Source of the DNA: Burkholderiales bacterium
GTDB lineage: Bacteria; Pseudomonadota; Gammaproteobacteria; Burkholderiales; Casimicrobiaceae
Direction of reading: 5' to 3'
Assembly: GCA_020853025.1 (NCBI GenBank)
Contig: JADYZP010000020.1
Coordinates: forward strand, 1-64,000
Length of the DNA stretch: 64,000 bases
Positions 7,847-17,861 of this stretch are shown here, in pieces. Below the pieces are notes generated by a model that saw only the letters and a program-made list of their open reading frames with translations, was not told where the DNA came from and did not search any database. How positions within the stretch are numbered: position 1 is the first letter of the stretch; every line of letters starts with the position of its first letter. The position numbers were made by a program, and so were the translations under genes.

Positions 7847-8680
7847 TCAGAGAAACAGGTCCGGCAGTAGCTGCATACCCGGCTTCACCGCGTACCGCGC
7901 GAAGTCGGTGACGCCGGCTTCGCGCAGCACGTCTTCGTCGATGAAGAAATGGCCGGTGGTTCGGCGCGCGTCGCGCGTGAGCACCGCGTGTGAGGCGTCG
8001 GCCACAATTTCCGGCTTGCGCGTCCGGTCGAGCTGTTCGTTGGCACCGGGGATCATCGCCAGCGCTGCGGTGGCGATCACGCTGCGCGGCCACAGCGCGT
8101 TGACGCCGATGCCGTCGCCGCGAAACTCCTCGGCCATGCCGAGCACGCACATGCTCATCCCGTACTTCGCCATCGTATAGGCGACGTGCGGCGCGAACCA
8201 TTTGGAGTCGAGGTTGAGCGGCGGCGACAACGTCAGGATGTGCGGATTGCGGTCGGCGGCGGCCGACAGCTTCAGATGCGGCAGGCACGCCTGCGAGCAA
8301 ACGTAGGTGCCGCGAACGTTGACGTCGAACATCAAGTCGAAGCGCTTCATCGGCGTCGCCAGCGTGCCGGTCAGGCTGATCGCACTCGCGTTGTTGACCA
8401 GGATGTCGATGCCGCCGAAGCGCTCCACCGCGGCCGCTACCGCAGACGCCACCGCCGCCTCGTCGCGGATGTCGCAGGCGACCGGCAGCGCACGTCCTCC
8501 GGCGCGCTCGATCTCGTCTGCGGCGCTGTGAATCGTGCCCGGCAGCTTGGGATTGGGTTCCACGGTCTTCGCGGCGATGACGATGTTCGCACCGTCGCGC
8601 GCAGCGCGACGCGCGATGCCGAGCCCGATGCCGCGCGAGCCGCCGCTGATGAACAGCGTCTTGCCTGCAAGGTCGGTCAT
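7847..8680 (-). CDS. Short-chain dehydrogenase/reductase, HSDL2-like
   Basis: A 277-residue NAD(P)-dependent oxidoreductase. The cofactor motif is SGGSRGIG at residues 12-19, followed by LVNNAS, and the active-site Tyr and Lys are in YTMAK. The segment LTLSPPLN that holds the catalytic Ser resembles the HSDL2-like branch, often linked to fatty-acyl or alcohol metabolism. The start at 8680 follows an AAGGCGGG ribosome site. The gene lies 10 bp after the enoyl-CoA hydratase gene, suggesting one transcript for a small acyl-CoA or alcohol pathway. It converges on rluB with only 9 bp between stops. The substrate cannot be inferred. Confidence 0.88.
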   Translation of the reverse strand: MTDLAGKTLFISGGSRGIGLGIARRAARDGANIVIAAKTVEPNPKLPGTIHSAADEIERAGGRALPVACDIRDEAAVASAVAAAVERFGGIDILVNNASAISLTGTLATPMKRFDLMFDVNVRGTYVCSQACLPHLKLSAAADRNPHILTLSPPLNLDSKWFAPHVAYTMAKYGMSMCVLGMAEEFRGDGIGVNALWPRSVIATAALAMIPGANEQLDRTRKPEIVADASHAVLTRDARRTTGHFFIDEDVLREAGVTDFARYAVKPGMQLLPDLFL

Positions 8681-8690
8681 CGCCCGCCTT

Positions 8691-9491
8691 TCATTGTTCG
8701 GCTCCGAAGCGTGCCTGGCGCTTCTCGAGGAAGGCCCGGATCCCTTCTGCGAAGTCGGCAGTGCCCGCGCAGGCGCCGAAACTCGTGGCTTCCGCGGCGA
8801 GTTGCTCGGACAGCGAACGGCCGGATGATTCGCGCAACAGACGCTTCGCGCTGCGCAGCGCCAGTACCGGTCCGTCCGCCAGCGATTGCGCGACAGCGCC
8901 CACCGCCGTATCCAGCAGGTCCGCCGGCACCACGCGGTTGACCAGGCCCCAGGCCAGCGCAGCTTGCGCGTCGAAGCGTTCGCCGAGCAGCATGATCTCC
9001 ATCGCACGGCGCATGCCGACGATGCGCGGCAGCGACCATGATCCGCCGCCGTCCGGGGTCAGTCCGATAGCGCGGTACGCCGATGCAAAGTAGGCATCGT
9101 CGGCGGCGATCACCAGGTCGCAGACGTTCATCAGCGACAGGCCGAAGCCCGCCACGGCGCCGTGGACGCCGCCCACCAGCGGATGCGGCATGCGATGGAA
9201 CGTCTCGATCGCCGCGTGCAGCCGGGCGATCATTGCCTGAAAGTCGGCGTTGCGCCGTTCGGGCGGCTTGGCGAGTTCGCCGGCGAAGGTATTCAAGTCG
9301 CCCCCCGCCATGAAGTGGCGGCCCGCACCGCGGAGGACGACGACGCGCAGCGCGTCGTCGGCGGCCACGTCCGCCGCTGCCTCGACCAGCGCGTCCATCA
9401 GCGTGTAGTCGAGCGCGTTCAGCGACTCCGGGCGGTTGAGCGTAAGGGTGGCGACGGGTCCGTCGCGGGCGACGAGAAGCGGCGAGGACAT
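8691..9491 (-). CDS. Enoyl-CoA hydratase/isomerase family protein
   Basis: A crotonase-fold enzyme of 266 residues acting on acyl-CoA thioesters. The oxyanion-hole segments are HFMAGGDL and HGAVAGFGLSL. At the position of the second catalytic Glu of true hydratases it has Asp (GLTPDGGGSW), as seen in the isomerase-like PaaG group, so an isomerase or other crotonase activity is as likely as hydration. It is the first gene of the pair with the SDR. A TAGACT box upstream of the start on the minus strand may be its -10. Confidence 0.88.
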   Translation of the reverse strand: MSSPLLVARDGPVATLTLNRPESLNALDYTLMDALVEAAADVAADDALRVVVLRGAGRHFMAGGDLNTFAGELAKPPERRNADFQAMIARLHAAIETFHRMPHPLVGGVHGAVAGFGLSLMNVCDLVIAADDAYFASAYRAIGLTPDGGGSWSLPRIVGMRRAMEIMLLGERFDAQAALAWGLVNRVVPADLLDTAVGAVAQSLADGPVLALRSAKRLLRESSGRSLSEQLAAEATSFGACAGTADFAEGIRAFLEKRQARFGAEQ

Positions 9492-9598
9492 GACGGCGGC
9501 GAGAGCGACCAGGAGCGACGAAAGAAAAGTCTAGCACGCGCCGGCTGCCGTCCGCGGCACGAACGCAGCGCTGGAAGGCGACGGTGCCGCCGAGACCG

Positions 9599-10783
9599 TC
9601 ACCTGTCGGCGGCTTCTTCGCTCCGGAACGGCGTCGACGACTCGAGCTCATCCTGCGCATGCGCGACGTCGACGCGCTCACGGGTACAGAAGTCGGCGAT
9701 CGCCGCGGCGAAATCGCGATCGCCGACCGCGTGCAGCGAATACGTGGGCACCGGGCGCAGGCCACGCGCGAGCTTGTGACTGCCCTGCGCACCGCCTTCG
9801 AAGCGGCCAATGCGCTGCTCGATGCAGAACTCGATCGCCTGGTAGTAGCACGCCTCGAAGTGCAGACCCGGCACGTACTGCGTCGTGCCCCAGTAGCGGC
9901 CCCAGAGCGTGTCGCGGTCGAAGATGTCGAGCGCGGCGCACACGCGCCGTCCGTCGCGCGAGCCGACGACGAGCAGCAGGTGGTCGGTGAGCGTGCGGCC
10001 CAGCTCTTCGAAAAATGCCGGTGTCAGGTAAGGCGTCGAATGGTGCGCGCGGTACGTCGTCTCGTAGCACTGGAAGAAGAACGCCCAGTCGGCGGCGGTG
10101 ACGTCGCGGCCCGGCCTGCGCTCGAAGCGCACACCGGCTTCCGCGAGCTTGCGCCGCTCCTGCTTCACCTTCTTGCGCTTGTCGTGCGAGAACGCGGACA
10201 GGAAGTCGGCGAAGTCGCGGTAGCCCGGATTGGACCAGTGGAATTGCAGGCCGCGGCGCGGGATCATGCCCGCCGATTCGCCCAGCGCGCAATCCTCTGC
10301 GGTCGGGAACAGCACGTGCAACGACGAATATCCTTCGCGGTTGACGAGATCGAGTGCGTGTTCGAGCAGCGCGCGGCGCGTGCGAGCATCCGCGGCAAGG
10401 ATGCGCGGGCCCGGCACCGGCGTGAACGGCACGGCCGCCAGCAGTTTCGGGTAATACCTGCGGCCATGCCGACGGTAGGCCTCGGCCCAGCCCCAATCGA
10501 ACACGTATTCGCCGTAGCTGTGCGCTTTGGCGTACAGCGGCAGCGCGCCGACCAGCGTGTCGCCTTGCCAGGCGGTCAGGAAGCGCGGCGACCAGCCGGT
10601 GCGCGGAACCGCGCAACCGGTCGTCTCCAGCGCCGACAGGAACGCGTGGCTGACGAACGGCTGGCCGCCGGCCAGCGCATTCCAATCGGCGGCTGCTATG
10701 CGTCGCAACGCGACGTCGTCGCGAATCGCGGGCGACGCGACGACTGGCATCGGTGGCGCGATGAAGGGAACGGGAGCGCGCAT
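9599..10783 (-). CDS. FemAB-like GNAT acyltransferase (DUF482)
   Basis: A 394-residue protein of the peptidogalycan-biosynthesis/DUF482 group, related to FemAB aminoacyl transferases and the GNAT fold. Landmarks are PFVSHAFLSALE near the N-terminus, DWGWAEAYRRHGRRYYPKLL, FSHDKRKKVKQERRKL, and the C-terminal GRYWGTTQYVPGLHFEACYY and FEGGAQGSHKLARG blocks. Members are widespread in proteobacteria but biochemically uncharacterised. The start at 10783 is chosen because a well-spaced promoter ends 5-6 nt before it and the next Met is ten residues in. The gene is divergent from nadE. Confidence 0.85.
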   Translation of the reverse strand: MRAPVPFIAPPMPVVASPAIRDDVALRRIAAADWNALAGGQPFVSHAFLSALETTGCAVPRTGWSPRFLTAWQGDTLVGALPLYAKAHSYGEYVFDWGWAEAYRRHGRRYYPKLLAAVPFTPVPGPRILAADARTRRALLEHALDLVNREGYSSLHVLFPTAEDCALGESAGMIPRRGLQFHWSNPGYRDFADFLSAFSHDKRKKVKQERRKLAEAGVRFERRPGRDVTAADWAFFFQCYETTYRAHHSTPYLTPAFFEELGRTLTDHLLLVVGSRDGRRVCAALDIFDRDTLWGRYWGTTQYVPGLHFEACYYQAIEFCIEQRIGRFEGGAQGSHKLARGLRPVPTYSLHAVGDRDFAAAIADFCTRERVDVAHAQDELESSTPFRSEEAADR

Positions 10784-10795
10784 GGGTTGCGTGCC

Positions 10796-10824
10796 ATTCT
10801 GGCGCGAACAGGCACGACACTCAA
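10796..10824 (-). promoter_or_regulatory. Sigma-70-like promoter for the FemAB-like gene
   Basis: On the minus strand, TTGAGT (10824-10819), a 17-bp spacer and CAGAAT (10801-10796) form a good match to the sigma-70 pattern. Transcription would begin near 10789, only about 6 nt from the ATG at 10783, leaving no room for a ribosome site. Confidence 0.55.
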
Positions 10825-10897
10825 GTGCGTCGTGGCGAGCAAGGGCACACGACGTCGCGCGCGGGGCGGCGCGCGGACGCGATGCTAAGATCTCGGC

Positions 10898-12529
10898 ATG
10901 CAAATCGCGATCGCCCAACTCAATTCCCGGGTCGGTGATCTCGCCGCGAACGCGCGTGCCATGCTCGATGCGCACGCCGATGGATGCCGAGCCGGTGCGT
11001 CGCTGACCGTCACCCCGGAGTTGTCGCTGCCTGGCTATCCGCCGGAGGACCTGCTCCTGCGACCTGCCTTCGTCGACGCTTGCGCGGCCGAACTCGCCGC
11101 ATTGGCCGGCGCGGTCAACGAAGGCACGCTGCTCGTTGGCTATCCGGAGCGCGCGGGAGGCCGCTGCCACAACGCGATGGCGGTGCTGCGCGACGGCCGT
11201 GTCGCGCAGGTTTCCCGCAAGCGGATCCTGCCCAACTACACGGTGTTCGACGAGGAACGCTATTTCGAGCCTGGAACCGAGGCCTGCGTCTTCGACGTCG
11301 ATGGCGTGCGCATCGGACTCATCGTCTGCGAGGACGTCTGGTTCCCAGGACCCGCCGCGGACGCGAAGGTTGCCGGTGCACAGGTACTGGTCGTCGCCAA
11401 CGGCTCGCCCTATCACACTCGGCAGCAGGCGCTGCGCCGTGCACAGGTCGAGGCACGAGTGCGCGAGTGTCGTCTGCCGGTCGTCTACGTCAACCGTGTC
11501 GGCGGCCAGGACGAACTCGTCTTCGATGGCGCATCCTTCGTCGTCGATGCGGCCGGAGCGCTGGCGCAGCAACTGCCCGCGTGGCACGAGACCGTTGCGC
11601 TGGCGCACTTCGACCAGGCGGCGCCGCGACCGGTACGCGGAAGCCTCGATGCCGCGCTCGAGCCGCATGTCTACGCAGCGCTCGTCATGGGCGTGCGCGA
11701 CTACGTCGGCAAGAATCGCTTTCCGGGCGTGCTGCTCGGCTTGTCGGGCGGCGTCGATTCGGCGCTGACGTTGGCGGTGGCGGTCGATGCGATCGGCGCC
11801 GCCCGCGTGCGCGCGCTGATGCTGCCATCGCAGTTCAGCGCGGCGATCAGTCTCGACGACGCGCGCGAAATGGCGTCGATCGTCGGCGTCCGCTACGACG
11901 AGATTCCCATAGGGCCGGTATTCGACGCCTTCCTCGCCACGCTGGCGCCGCAGTTTCGCGGATTGGAAGAGGACGCGACCGAGGAAAACATCCAGGCGCG
12001 CATCCGCGGCACGCTGCTGATGGCGTTGTCGAACAAGCTTGGGTCGATCGTGCTCACCACCGGCAACAAGTCGGAGACGGCCGTCGGCTACACGACGCTC
12101 TACGGCGACATGGCCGGTGGTTTCTCGGTGTTGAAGGATGTCCCGAAGACGCTCGTCTACCGGTTGTGTCGCTATCGCAACGGCCTGGGACGCGTGATTC
12201 CCGAGCGAATCATCACGCGGGCGCCATCGGCCGAACTGCGCGCCAACCAGACGGACCAGGATTCGCTGCCGCCCTACGATGTTCTCGACGGCATCCTCGA
12301 AGCCTACGTCGAGGGCAACCGGAGTCCGGACGAGATCGTCGCGCAGGGCTATGCGCGGGAAGCGGTGACGAAAGTCGTGCGCCTGATCAAGCTCGCCGAG
12401 TACAAGCGGCGGCAGTCCGCCGTCGGCATCCGCATCACACCGCGCGGCTTCGGCAAGGATTGGCGCTATCCGATCACCTCCGCGTGGCAGGATGGCAGCA
12501 CGCGGATCGCCAGCGTCGACGGCACCTAG
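10898..12529 (+). CDS. nadE: Glutamine-dependent NAD+ synthetase
   Basis: Converts deamido-NAD+ to NAD+ with ATP, taking ammonia from glutamine. The 543 residues hold an N-terminal nitrilase-like glutaminase domain with the triad E41 (TPELSLPGYPPEDLL), K108 (SRKRILPNY) and C144 (LIVCEDVW), then a C-terminal synthetase domain with the pyrophosphate loop SGGVDS at 283-288 and TTGNKSETAVGYTTLYGD. Its neighbour glnB (72 bp downstream) encodes PII. PII proteins are known to bind and stimulate glutamine-dependent NadE in some proteobacteria, so the linkage is probably functional. The ribosome site is weak. Confidence 0.96.
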   Translation: MQIAIAQLNSRVGDLAANARAMLDAHADGCRAGASLTVTPELSLPGYPPEDLLLRPAFVDACAAELAALAGAVNEGTLLVGYPERAGGRCHNAMAVLRDGRVAQVSRKRILPNYTVFDEERYFEPGTEACVFDVDGVRIGLIVCEDVWFPGPAADAKVAGAQVLVVANGSPYHTRQQALRRAQVEARVRECRLPVVYVNRVGGQDELVFDGASFVVDAAGALAQQLPAWHETVALAHFDQAAPRPVRGSLDAALEPHVYAALVMGVRDYVGKNRFPGVLLGLSGGVDSALTLAVAVDAIGAARVRALMLPSQFSAAISLDDAREMASIVGVRYDEIPIGPVFDAFLATLAPQFRGLEEDATEENIQARIRGTLLMALSNKLGSIVLTTGNKSETAVGYTTLYGDMAGGFSVLKDVPKTLVYRLCRYRNGLGRVIPERIITRAPSAELRANQTDQDSLPPYDVLDGILEAYVEGNRSPDEIVAQGYAREAVTKVVRLIKLAEYKRRQSAVGIRITPRGFGKDWRYPITSAWQDGSTRIASVDGT

Positions 12530-12940
<411 letters not shown>

Positions 12941-12967
12941 CCGCACCCACTTCCGACGGAGGCGCAA

Positions 12968-13402
12968 ATGTCGATGCTGAACGAATTCCGGGCCTTCGCC
13001 GTCAAGGGCAACGTCATCGACCTGGCAGTGGCCGTGATCATCGGGGCGGCGTTCGGCCGGATCGTCGATTCGCTGGTCAAGGACATCATCATGCCGGTGA
13101 TCGGACGCATTTTCGGCGGCCTCGACTTCAGCAACTATTACGTCATGCTGGGCGCCCCTGCTGCCGGCTATAACGGCCCGATGACCTACGAGGCGTTGAC
13201 CAAGGCCGGTGTGCCGCTGCTGGCCTACGGCAACTTCATCTCCATTGTCATCAACTTCGTGATCCTCGCCTTCATCATTTTCTGGATGGTGAAGGTGGTG
13301 TCGTCAGCGCGCGCGAAACTGGACACCGAAGCCAAGGCGACGCCGGCCACGCCCGAGGACGTGCTGCTGCTGCGTGAGATCCGCGACCTGCTCAAGAAAT
13401 AG
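12968..13402 (+). CDS. mscL: Large-conductance mechanosensitive channel
   Basis: A 144-residue pentameric inner-membrane channel that opens under hypo-osmotic shock. The N-terminal amphipathic helix ([21 protein letters not shown]) leads into TM1 with the pore-lining [18 protein letters not shown]2 is [21 protein letters not shown], and the cytoplasmic helix [12 protein letters not shown] ends the protein. It lies 27 bp after glnB behind a GGAGG ribosome site, so it may share the nadE-glnB transcript. Confidence 0.96.
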   Translation: MSMLNEFRAFAVKGNVIDLAVAVIIGAAFGRIVDSLVKDIIMPVIGRIFGGLDFSNYYVMLGAPAAGYNGPMTYEALTKAGVPLLAYGNFISIVINFVILAFIIFWMVKVVSSARAKLDTEAKATPATPEDVLLLREIRDLLKK

Positions 13403-13750
13403 GCGGCACGCGCTCGCTTGCATCGCGCCCGGTCCGGGGCGGGTGCCGCCGTGCCGGGTCTGCAGGGATGCCGGTGGTTCAGCAACCCGATTTTCTTGAT
13501 GCAGGTCAATCACCGATTCTTGGTCGATGGCGCAACGTATGCCACCATGCGCGCAGCGGATCGGCTCGGTGAGCGCGTGGCGCTTTGCACAAAGCATGCG
13601 AACACCGCTCGAGACGCGTGGCCGACAGGCGTGATTGACCCGATGCGGTGCCTTTGCCAGAATCGACGTCCCAGCATCGGCGGGGCACGCAATCGGAATA
13701 GCTCCGACGCACGACACGTTCATCAATAGACCCACACCCGGAGGAATCAG
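13403..13750 (+). other. Gene-free leader region of the Liv-type operon
   Basis: About 350 bp without a credible gene. It begins with a long-looped inverted repeat (GGCGGCAC at 13402-13409, GTGCCGCC at 13443-13450, no T-run) just after mscL and holds the promoter at 13635-13663. A frame open at 13418-13729 lacks a ribosome site, a known fold or normal codon use. The rest shows nothing I recognise. Confidence 0.6.
13635..13663 (+). promoter_or_regulatory. Sigma-70-like promoter for the Liv-type importer
   Basis: TTGACC (13635-13640), a 17-bp spacer and CAGAAT (13658-13663). Transcription would begin near 13670, giving a leader of about 80 nt before the binding-protein gene at 13751. Confidence 0.6.
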
Positions 13751-14896
13751 ATGACACTCAACAGGTCCCTGTCCGTGCTTTCCGCGGCGATTGCGCTGGT
13801 GCTTGCAGGCCCGGCGATCGCCGACATCAACGTCGGCGTCACGCTGTCGGCGACCGGCCCGGCCGCTTCGCTCGGTATTCCGCAGAAGAATACGATCGAG
13901 CTGCTGCCGAAGACGATCGGTGGCGAGAAGGTCAACTGGATCGTGCTCGACGATGCGTCGGATACGACCAAGGCCGTCACCAATGCCCGCAAACTGATTA
14001 CCGAGGACAAGGTCGACGTCATCGTCGGCTCGTCGACCACGCCCAATTCGCTGGCGATGCGCGAAGTCGCCGCCGATTCCGGAACGCCGATGATCTCGAT
14101 GGCTGCTTCGGCGCAGATCGTCAATCCCGCCGATCCGAAGACGCGCTGGGTGTTCAAGACGCCGCAGAACGATGCGCTGATGGCGGACGCGATTGCAGTC
14201 AGCATGAAGGCGAATGGCGCGAAGACCATCGGCTACATCGGCTTCGCCGATGCCTATGGCGAAAACTGGCTCAATGAATTGAAGCGCTCCGCACAAACAG
14301 CCGGGCTGAAGATCGTCGCCGATGAGAAGTACAACCGCAACGATCCGTCGGTGACCGGGCAGGTGCTGAAGCTCATCGCCGCCAAACCCGATGCGATCCT
14401 GATCGGTGCTTCCGGAACGCCGGGCGCCACACCGCAGAAGGAGCTCGTCGCGCGCGGCTACAAGGGCAAGATCTACCAGACGCACGGAGTGGGCAATCCG
14501 GACTTCCTGCGCGTGGTCGGCAAGGACGGCAACGGTACGATCCTGCCGGTGGGTCCGATGCTGGTGTACGAGCAGCTCCCCGACAGCAACGCGGTCAAGA
14601 AAACCGCCGCGGAATACGTGACGCAGTACGAGAAGAAGCTCGGGACGCGGACGACCTTCGGCGGCCACCTGTGGGATGCCTATCTGCTGCTCGCGCAAGC
14701 GATTCCCGAGGCGCAGAAGAAGGCGAAGGCGGGCACGCCGCAGTTCCGCGCCGCGTTGCGCGACGCACTCGAGCATTCGAACGTCACCGGCGTGCACGGC
14801 GTCTTCGTGATCACGCCCGCCGACCACAATGGTCTCGACAATCGCGCGCGGGTGATGGTCACCATCGACGACGGCAAGTGGAAGCTCATCAAGTGA
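13751..14896 (+). CDS. ABC transporter periplasmic binding protein, branched-chain amino acid type
   Basis: A 381-residue periplasmic binding protein (Peripla_BP_6/LivJ fold). The signal peptide ends near AGPAIAD (about residue 24). The mature start INVGVTLSATGPAASLG, then DDASDTTKAVTNARKLI and KTPQNDALMADAI, are typical of Liv-type receptors. Ligands in this family range from branched-chain amino acids to amides, urea and aromatic acids, so the substrate is open. It starts the importer cluster with a strong GGAGGAA ribosome site and is followed by an intrinsic terminator, which should keep the binding protein more abundant than the membrane parts. Confidence 0.92.
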   Translation: MTLNRSLSVLSAAIALVLAGPAIADINVGVTLSATGPAASLGIPQKNTIELLPKTIGGEKVNWIVLDDASDTTKAVTNARKLITEDKVDVIVGSSTTPNSLAMREVAADSGTPMISMAASAQIVNPADPKTRWVFKTPQNDALMADAIAVSMKANGAKTIGYIGFADAYGENWLNELKRSAQTAGLKIVADEKYNRNDPSVTGQVLKLIAAKPDAILIGASGTPGATPQKELVARGYKGKIYQTHGVGNPDFLRVVGKDGNGTILPVGPMLVYEQLPDSNAVKKTAAEYVTQYEKKLGTRTTFGGHLWDAYLLLAQAIPEAQKKAKAGTPQFRAALRDALEHSNVTGVHGVFVITPADHNGLDNRARVMVTIDDGKWKLIK

Positions 14897-14935
14897 TGTG
14901 CAAGAAGCACCGGGCATGAGTCCCGGATGACGCCA

Positions 14936-14965
14936 AGCCGCCGGGGCAGCCCCGGCGGCTTTTTT
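14936..14965 (+). terminator. Intrinsic terminator after the Liv-type binding protein
   Basis: Perfect 11-bp stem AGCCGCCGGGG / CCCCGGCGGCT with a 3-nt loop (CAG), followed by six T. It separates the binding-protein gene from the permease genes, so part of the transcripts should end here. Confidence 0.92.
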
Positions 14966-15047
14966 GCGGGACACGTGTTTCGCACCGTCGGCACGATCGG
15001 GTTATCCTGCATCCGGCGCAACCGCCATTACCCCAGGCGAAGGAGCC

Positions 15048-16085
15048 GTGGATCTCACGATCGCCGCATTGTTGACGCAAGACGGCATCACCAACGGTGC
15101 GATCTACGCGCTGTTGGCGCTGGCGCTCGTCCTGGTGTTCACGGTGACGCGAATCATCTGGATTCCTTCCGGCGAGTTCGTCGCATGGGGCACGCTGACG
15201 CTCGCCGGCATGCAGCTCGGCCGCGTACCCGGCATCGTCGGCCTGCTGGTCGGCATGGCCGTGGTGGCCGGTGCAATGGAGGCCTGGCGCTGCCTGCGCG
15301 CCGGCGAGGCTCGCCGGTTGCCGCAGGCGCTCGCGCTGTGGTGCGGCGTGCCGCTGCTCGTCGCCGCGCTCCTCTGGTGGCTGGCGCCGATGAACTTGCC
15401 GCTGCCCGTCCAGGTCGTACTGACGCTGGTTGCGGTGACGACGCTGGGGCCGCTCTTGTATCGGGTCGCCTACCAGCCGCTGGCGGAGGCGAGCGTGCTG
15501 GTGCTATTGATCGTTTCGGTGGCGCTGCATTTCGCGATGCTGGGCTTCGGACTGTGGTTTTTCGGTGCCGAAGGCTCGCGCACGCCTGCGTTCTCGACGG
15601 CGTCCTTTGCTGTCGGTGCCGTCAGCGTCAGCGTGCAAAGCCTGTTCGTGGTCGGCACCAGCGTCGCGCTCATCGGCGCGCTGGCGTTGTTTTTTGGTCG
15701 CACGCTGTACGGCAAGGCGCTGCGGGCGACGGCGGTGAACCGCGCCGGTGCTCGGCTGTGCGGTATCTCGCCCGAGTTCGCGGGCGCGCTGACCTTTTCG
15801 CTCGGCGCGCTGCTGTGTGCGTTCTGCGGCGTCCTGATCGGACCGATCACTACCGTTTACTACGACTCCGGCTTCCTGATCAGCCTCAAGGGATTCGTCG
15901 GCGCGATCATCGGCGGCCTCTCGAGCTATCCGCTCGCCGCCGCCGGCGCGCTGCTCGTCGGGATCATCGAGTCGTTCTCGTCGTTCTGGGCGAGTGCGTT
16001 CAAGGAAGTGATCGTGTTCACGCTGATCATTCCGGTGCTGCTGTGGCGCAGTCTCACCACGCATCACCATGAGGACGAGGAATGA
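15048..16085 (+). CDS. livH: Branched-chain amino acid-type ABC permease (LivH)
   Basis: A 345-residue inner-membrane permease with about eight to nine hydrophobic segments. [19 protein letters not shown] opens the first; [19 protein letters not shown] is the cytoplasmic loop that contacts the ATPase, and [20 protein letters not shown] is the conserved C-terminal motif. A 60-residue hydrophobic stretch around residues 60-125 makes it longer than E. coli LivH (308). The GTG at 15048 follows AAGGAG by only 2 nt, so the exact start is uncertain. It ends in an ATGA overlap with the next gene. Confidence 0.9.
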   Translation: MDLTIAALLTQDGITNGAIYALLALALVLVFTVTRIIWIPSGEFVAWGTLTLAGMQLGRVPGIVGLLVGMAVVAGAMEAWRCLRAGEARRLPQALALWCGVPLLVAALLWWLAPMNLPLPVQVVLTLVAVTTLGPLLYRVAYQPLAEASVLVLLIVSVALHFAMLGFGLWFFGAEGSRTPAFSTASFAVGAVSVSVQSLFVVGTSVALIGALALFFGRTLYGKALRATAVNRAGARLCGISPEFAGALTFSLGALLCAFCGVLIGPITTVYYDSGFLISLKGFVGAIIGGLSSYPLAAAGALLVGIIESFSSFWASAFKEVIVFTLIIPVLLWRSLTTHHHEDEE

Positions 16086-17848
16086 AGTTCGGCTGGTCGC
16101 ACGCCGGCGTCGGCGTGTTGGTGGCGATCGTCGCTCTCGTGCCGCTCGCCGCACCGCAGTTCTGGGTGACGCTCGGCAACTACATCGGACTCTACAGCAT
16201 CGCCGCACTCGGCCTGGTCGTGCTGACCGGGGTGTCGGGACTGACGTCGTTCGGACAGGCGGCATTCGTCGGTATCGGCGCCTACGTGACGGCGTACCTG
16301 ACCACGCAGCATGGGACGTCACCCTGGCTCACGCTCGGCATAGGACTCGTGTTTACCGCGGCGCTCGCGCTGTTCATCGGCTTCATCACGCTGCGGATGA
16401 AGGGGCACTACCTGCCGCTTGCAACCATCGCCTGGGGCATCAGCCTGTATTACGTGTTCGGCAATCTCGAGATATTGGGAGGCCATACCGGCATGACCGG
16501 CATTCCCGCGCTGGAATTTGCCGGTTTCGAGTTGAAGGACGAGCGCCGATACTTTTTTCTCATCTGGATCATCGCGCTGCTCGCGTTGTGGGCGACGCAC
16601 AACCTGCTCGATTCGCGGCCCGGCCGCGCGATCCGCGCGCTCAAGGGCGGACACGACATGGCCGAGGCCTTCGGCGTCGACAGCGTGCGGCTGAAGATCG
16701 TTGTCTTCGTCTACGCCGCGCTGCTCGCGTGCATCTCCGGCTGGCTCTACGCGCATCTGCAGCGCTTCGTGAACCCGACGCCCTTCGGCATCATCCAGGG
16801 CGTCGAGTACCTGTTCATGGCCGTGGTCGGCGGTGCGGGGAGCGTCTGGGGCGCGGTGCTCGGCGCCACGCTGATCACGCTGCTGAAGGAGGTGCTGCAG
16901 GACATCCTGCCGGGCCTGCTCGGCCGCGCCGGAAATTTCGAACTCGTGGTGTTCGGCATCATGATGGTGCTGCTGCTGCAGTTCGCGCGCGATGGGCTGT
17001 GGCCGTGGATTGAACATCTGCTGCCCCGGCGCAGCGCACCGCCGCTGCCCGAAGCAGAACCGCTGCCCACGCGCGGACACCGGCCTGCAGACGGGGCGCT
17101 GCTGCGCGTTCAAAACGCACGCAAGCAGTTTGGCGGGCTGGTCGCCGTCAACGATCTCTCCTTCGACATCCGCCAGGGCGAGATCGTCGGCCTGATCGGT
17201 CCCAACGGTGCAGGCAAGAGCACGATGTTCGCGCTTATTTCCGGTGCGCTTTCGCTGACCTCCGGCGAAGTGCTGCTGCGCGGCGAGTCCATCGGCAACC
17301 ATCGGCCCTTCGAGATCGCAAGGCGCGGCCTGGGACGCACCTTCCAGCACGTGAAGCTGATCGGGTCGATGAGCGTGCTCGACAACGTCGCCCTTGGCGC
17401 CTACCTGCGCGGCAGTTCCGGCGTCGTGCGTGCGGCGTTGAAACTCGACCGCGCCGAGGAGGCGCGCACAAAAGCGGAGGCTGCGCGCGCGATTGCACGG
17501 GTCGGGCTCGCCGCGCAGACCTTCGACGCGGCGGGCAGCCTGCCGCTGGGCAAGCAGCGGATTGTCGAAATCGCGCGCGCCCTCGCCGCAGATCCGGCGC
17601 TGCTGCTGCTCGACGAGCCGGCGGCCGGCCTGCGCTATCTCGAAAAGCAGGAACTGGCGCAAATGCTGCGCACGTTGCGGTCCGAGGGCATGACCATCCT
17701 GCTGGTCGAGCACGACATGGACTTCGTCATGGGCCTGACCGACCGGCTGGTCGTGATGGAGTTCGGAGAGAAGCTCGCCGAAGGATTGCCGGCGGATATC
17801 CAGAAGAACCCGGCGGTGCTCGAAGCTTACCTGGGCGGCGTCGTATGA
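16082..17848 (+). CDS. Fused LivM permease - LivG ATPase
   Basis: A 588-residue fusion of two importer subunits. Residues 1-310 are a LivM-type permease ([42 protein letters not shown], contact loop [19 protein letters not shown]). A Pro/Arg-rich linker (about 310-340) leads to a LivG ATPase with Walker [10 protein letters not shown] near residue 375, [11 protein letters not shown], a divergent signature [15 protein letters not shown], Walker [12 protein letters not shown] and the switch His in LVEHDMD. No stop or start lies between the halves. The complex would still pair with LivH and the separate LivF. Confidence 0.93.
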   Translation: MKFGWSHAGVGVLVAIVALVPLAAPQFWVTLGNYIGLYSIAALGLVVLTGVSGLTSFGQAAFVGIGAYVTAYLTTQHGTSPWLTLGIGLVFTAALALFIGFITLRMKGHYLPLATIAWGISLYYVFGNLEILGGHTGMTGIPALEFAGFELKDERRYFFLIWIIALLALWATHNLLDSRPGRAIRALKGGHDMAEAFGVDSVRLKIVVFVYAALLACISGWLYAHLQRFVNPTPFGIIQGVEYLFMAVVGGAGSVWGAVLGATLITLLKEVLQDILPGLLGRAGNFELVVFGIMMVLLLQFARDGLWPWIEHLLPRRSAPPLPEAEPLPTRGHRPADGALLRVQNARKQFGGLVAVNDLSFDIRQGEIVGLIGPNGAGKSTMFALISGALSLTSGEVLLRGESIGNHRPFEIARRGLGRTFQHVKLIGSMSVLDNVALGAYLRGSSGVVRAALKLDRAEEARTKAEAARAIARVGLAAQTFDAAGSLPLGKQRIVEIARALAADPALLLLDEPAAGLRYLEKQELAQMLRTLRSEGMTILLVEHDMDFVMGLTDRLVVMEFGEKLAEGLPADIQKNPAVLEAYLGGVV

Positions 17849-17861
17849 ATCGGACTGCGCG

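Noticed and set aside
13402-13450. Terminator after mscL
   Set aside because: Arms GGCGGCAC/GTGCCGCC pair but the loop is 33 nt and no T-run follows.
13418-13729. 103-codon plus-strand frame in the Liv leader
   Set aside because: No ribosome site, no recognisable fold, and it contains the importer promoter; probably non-coding.
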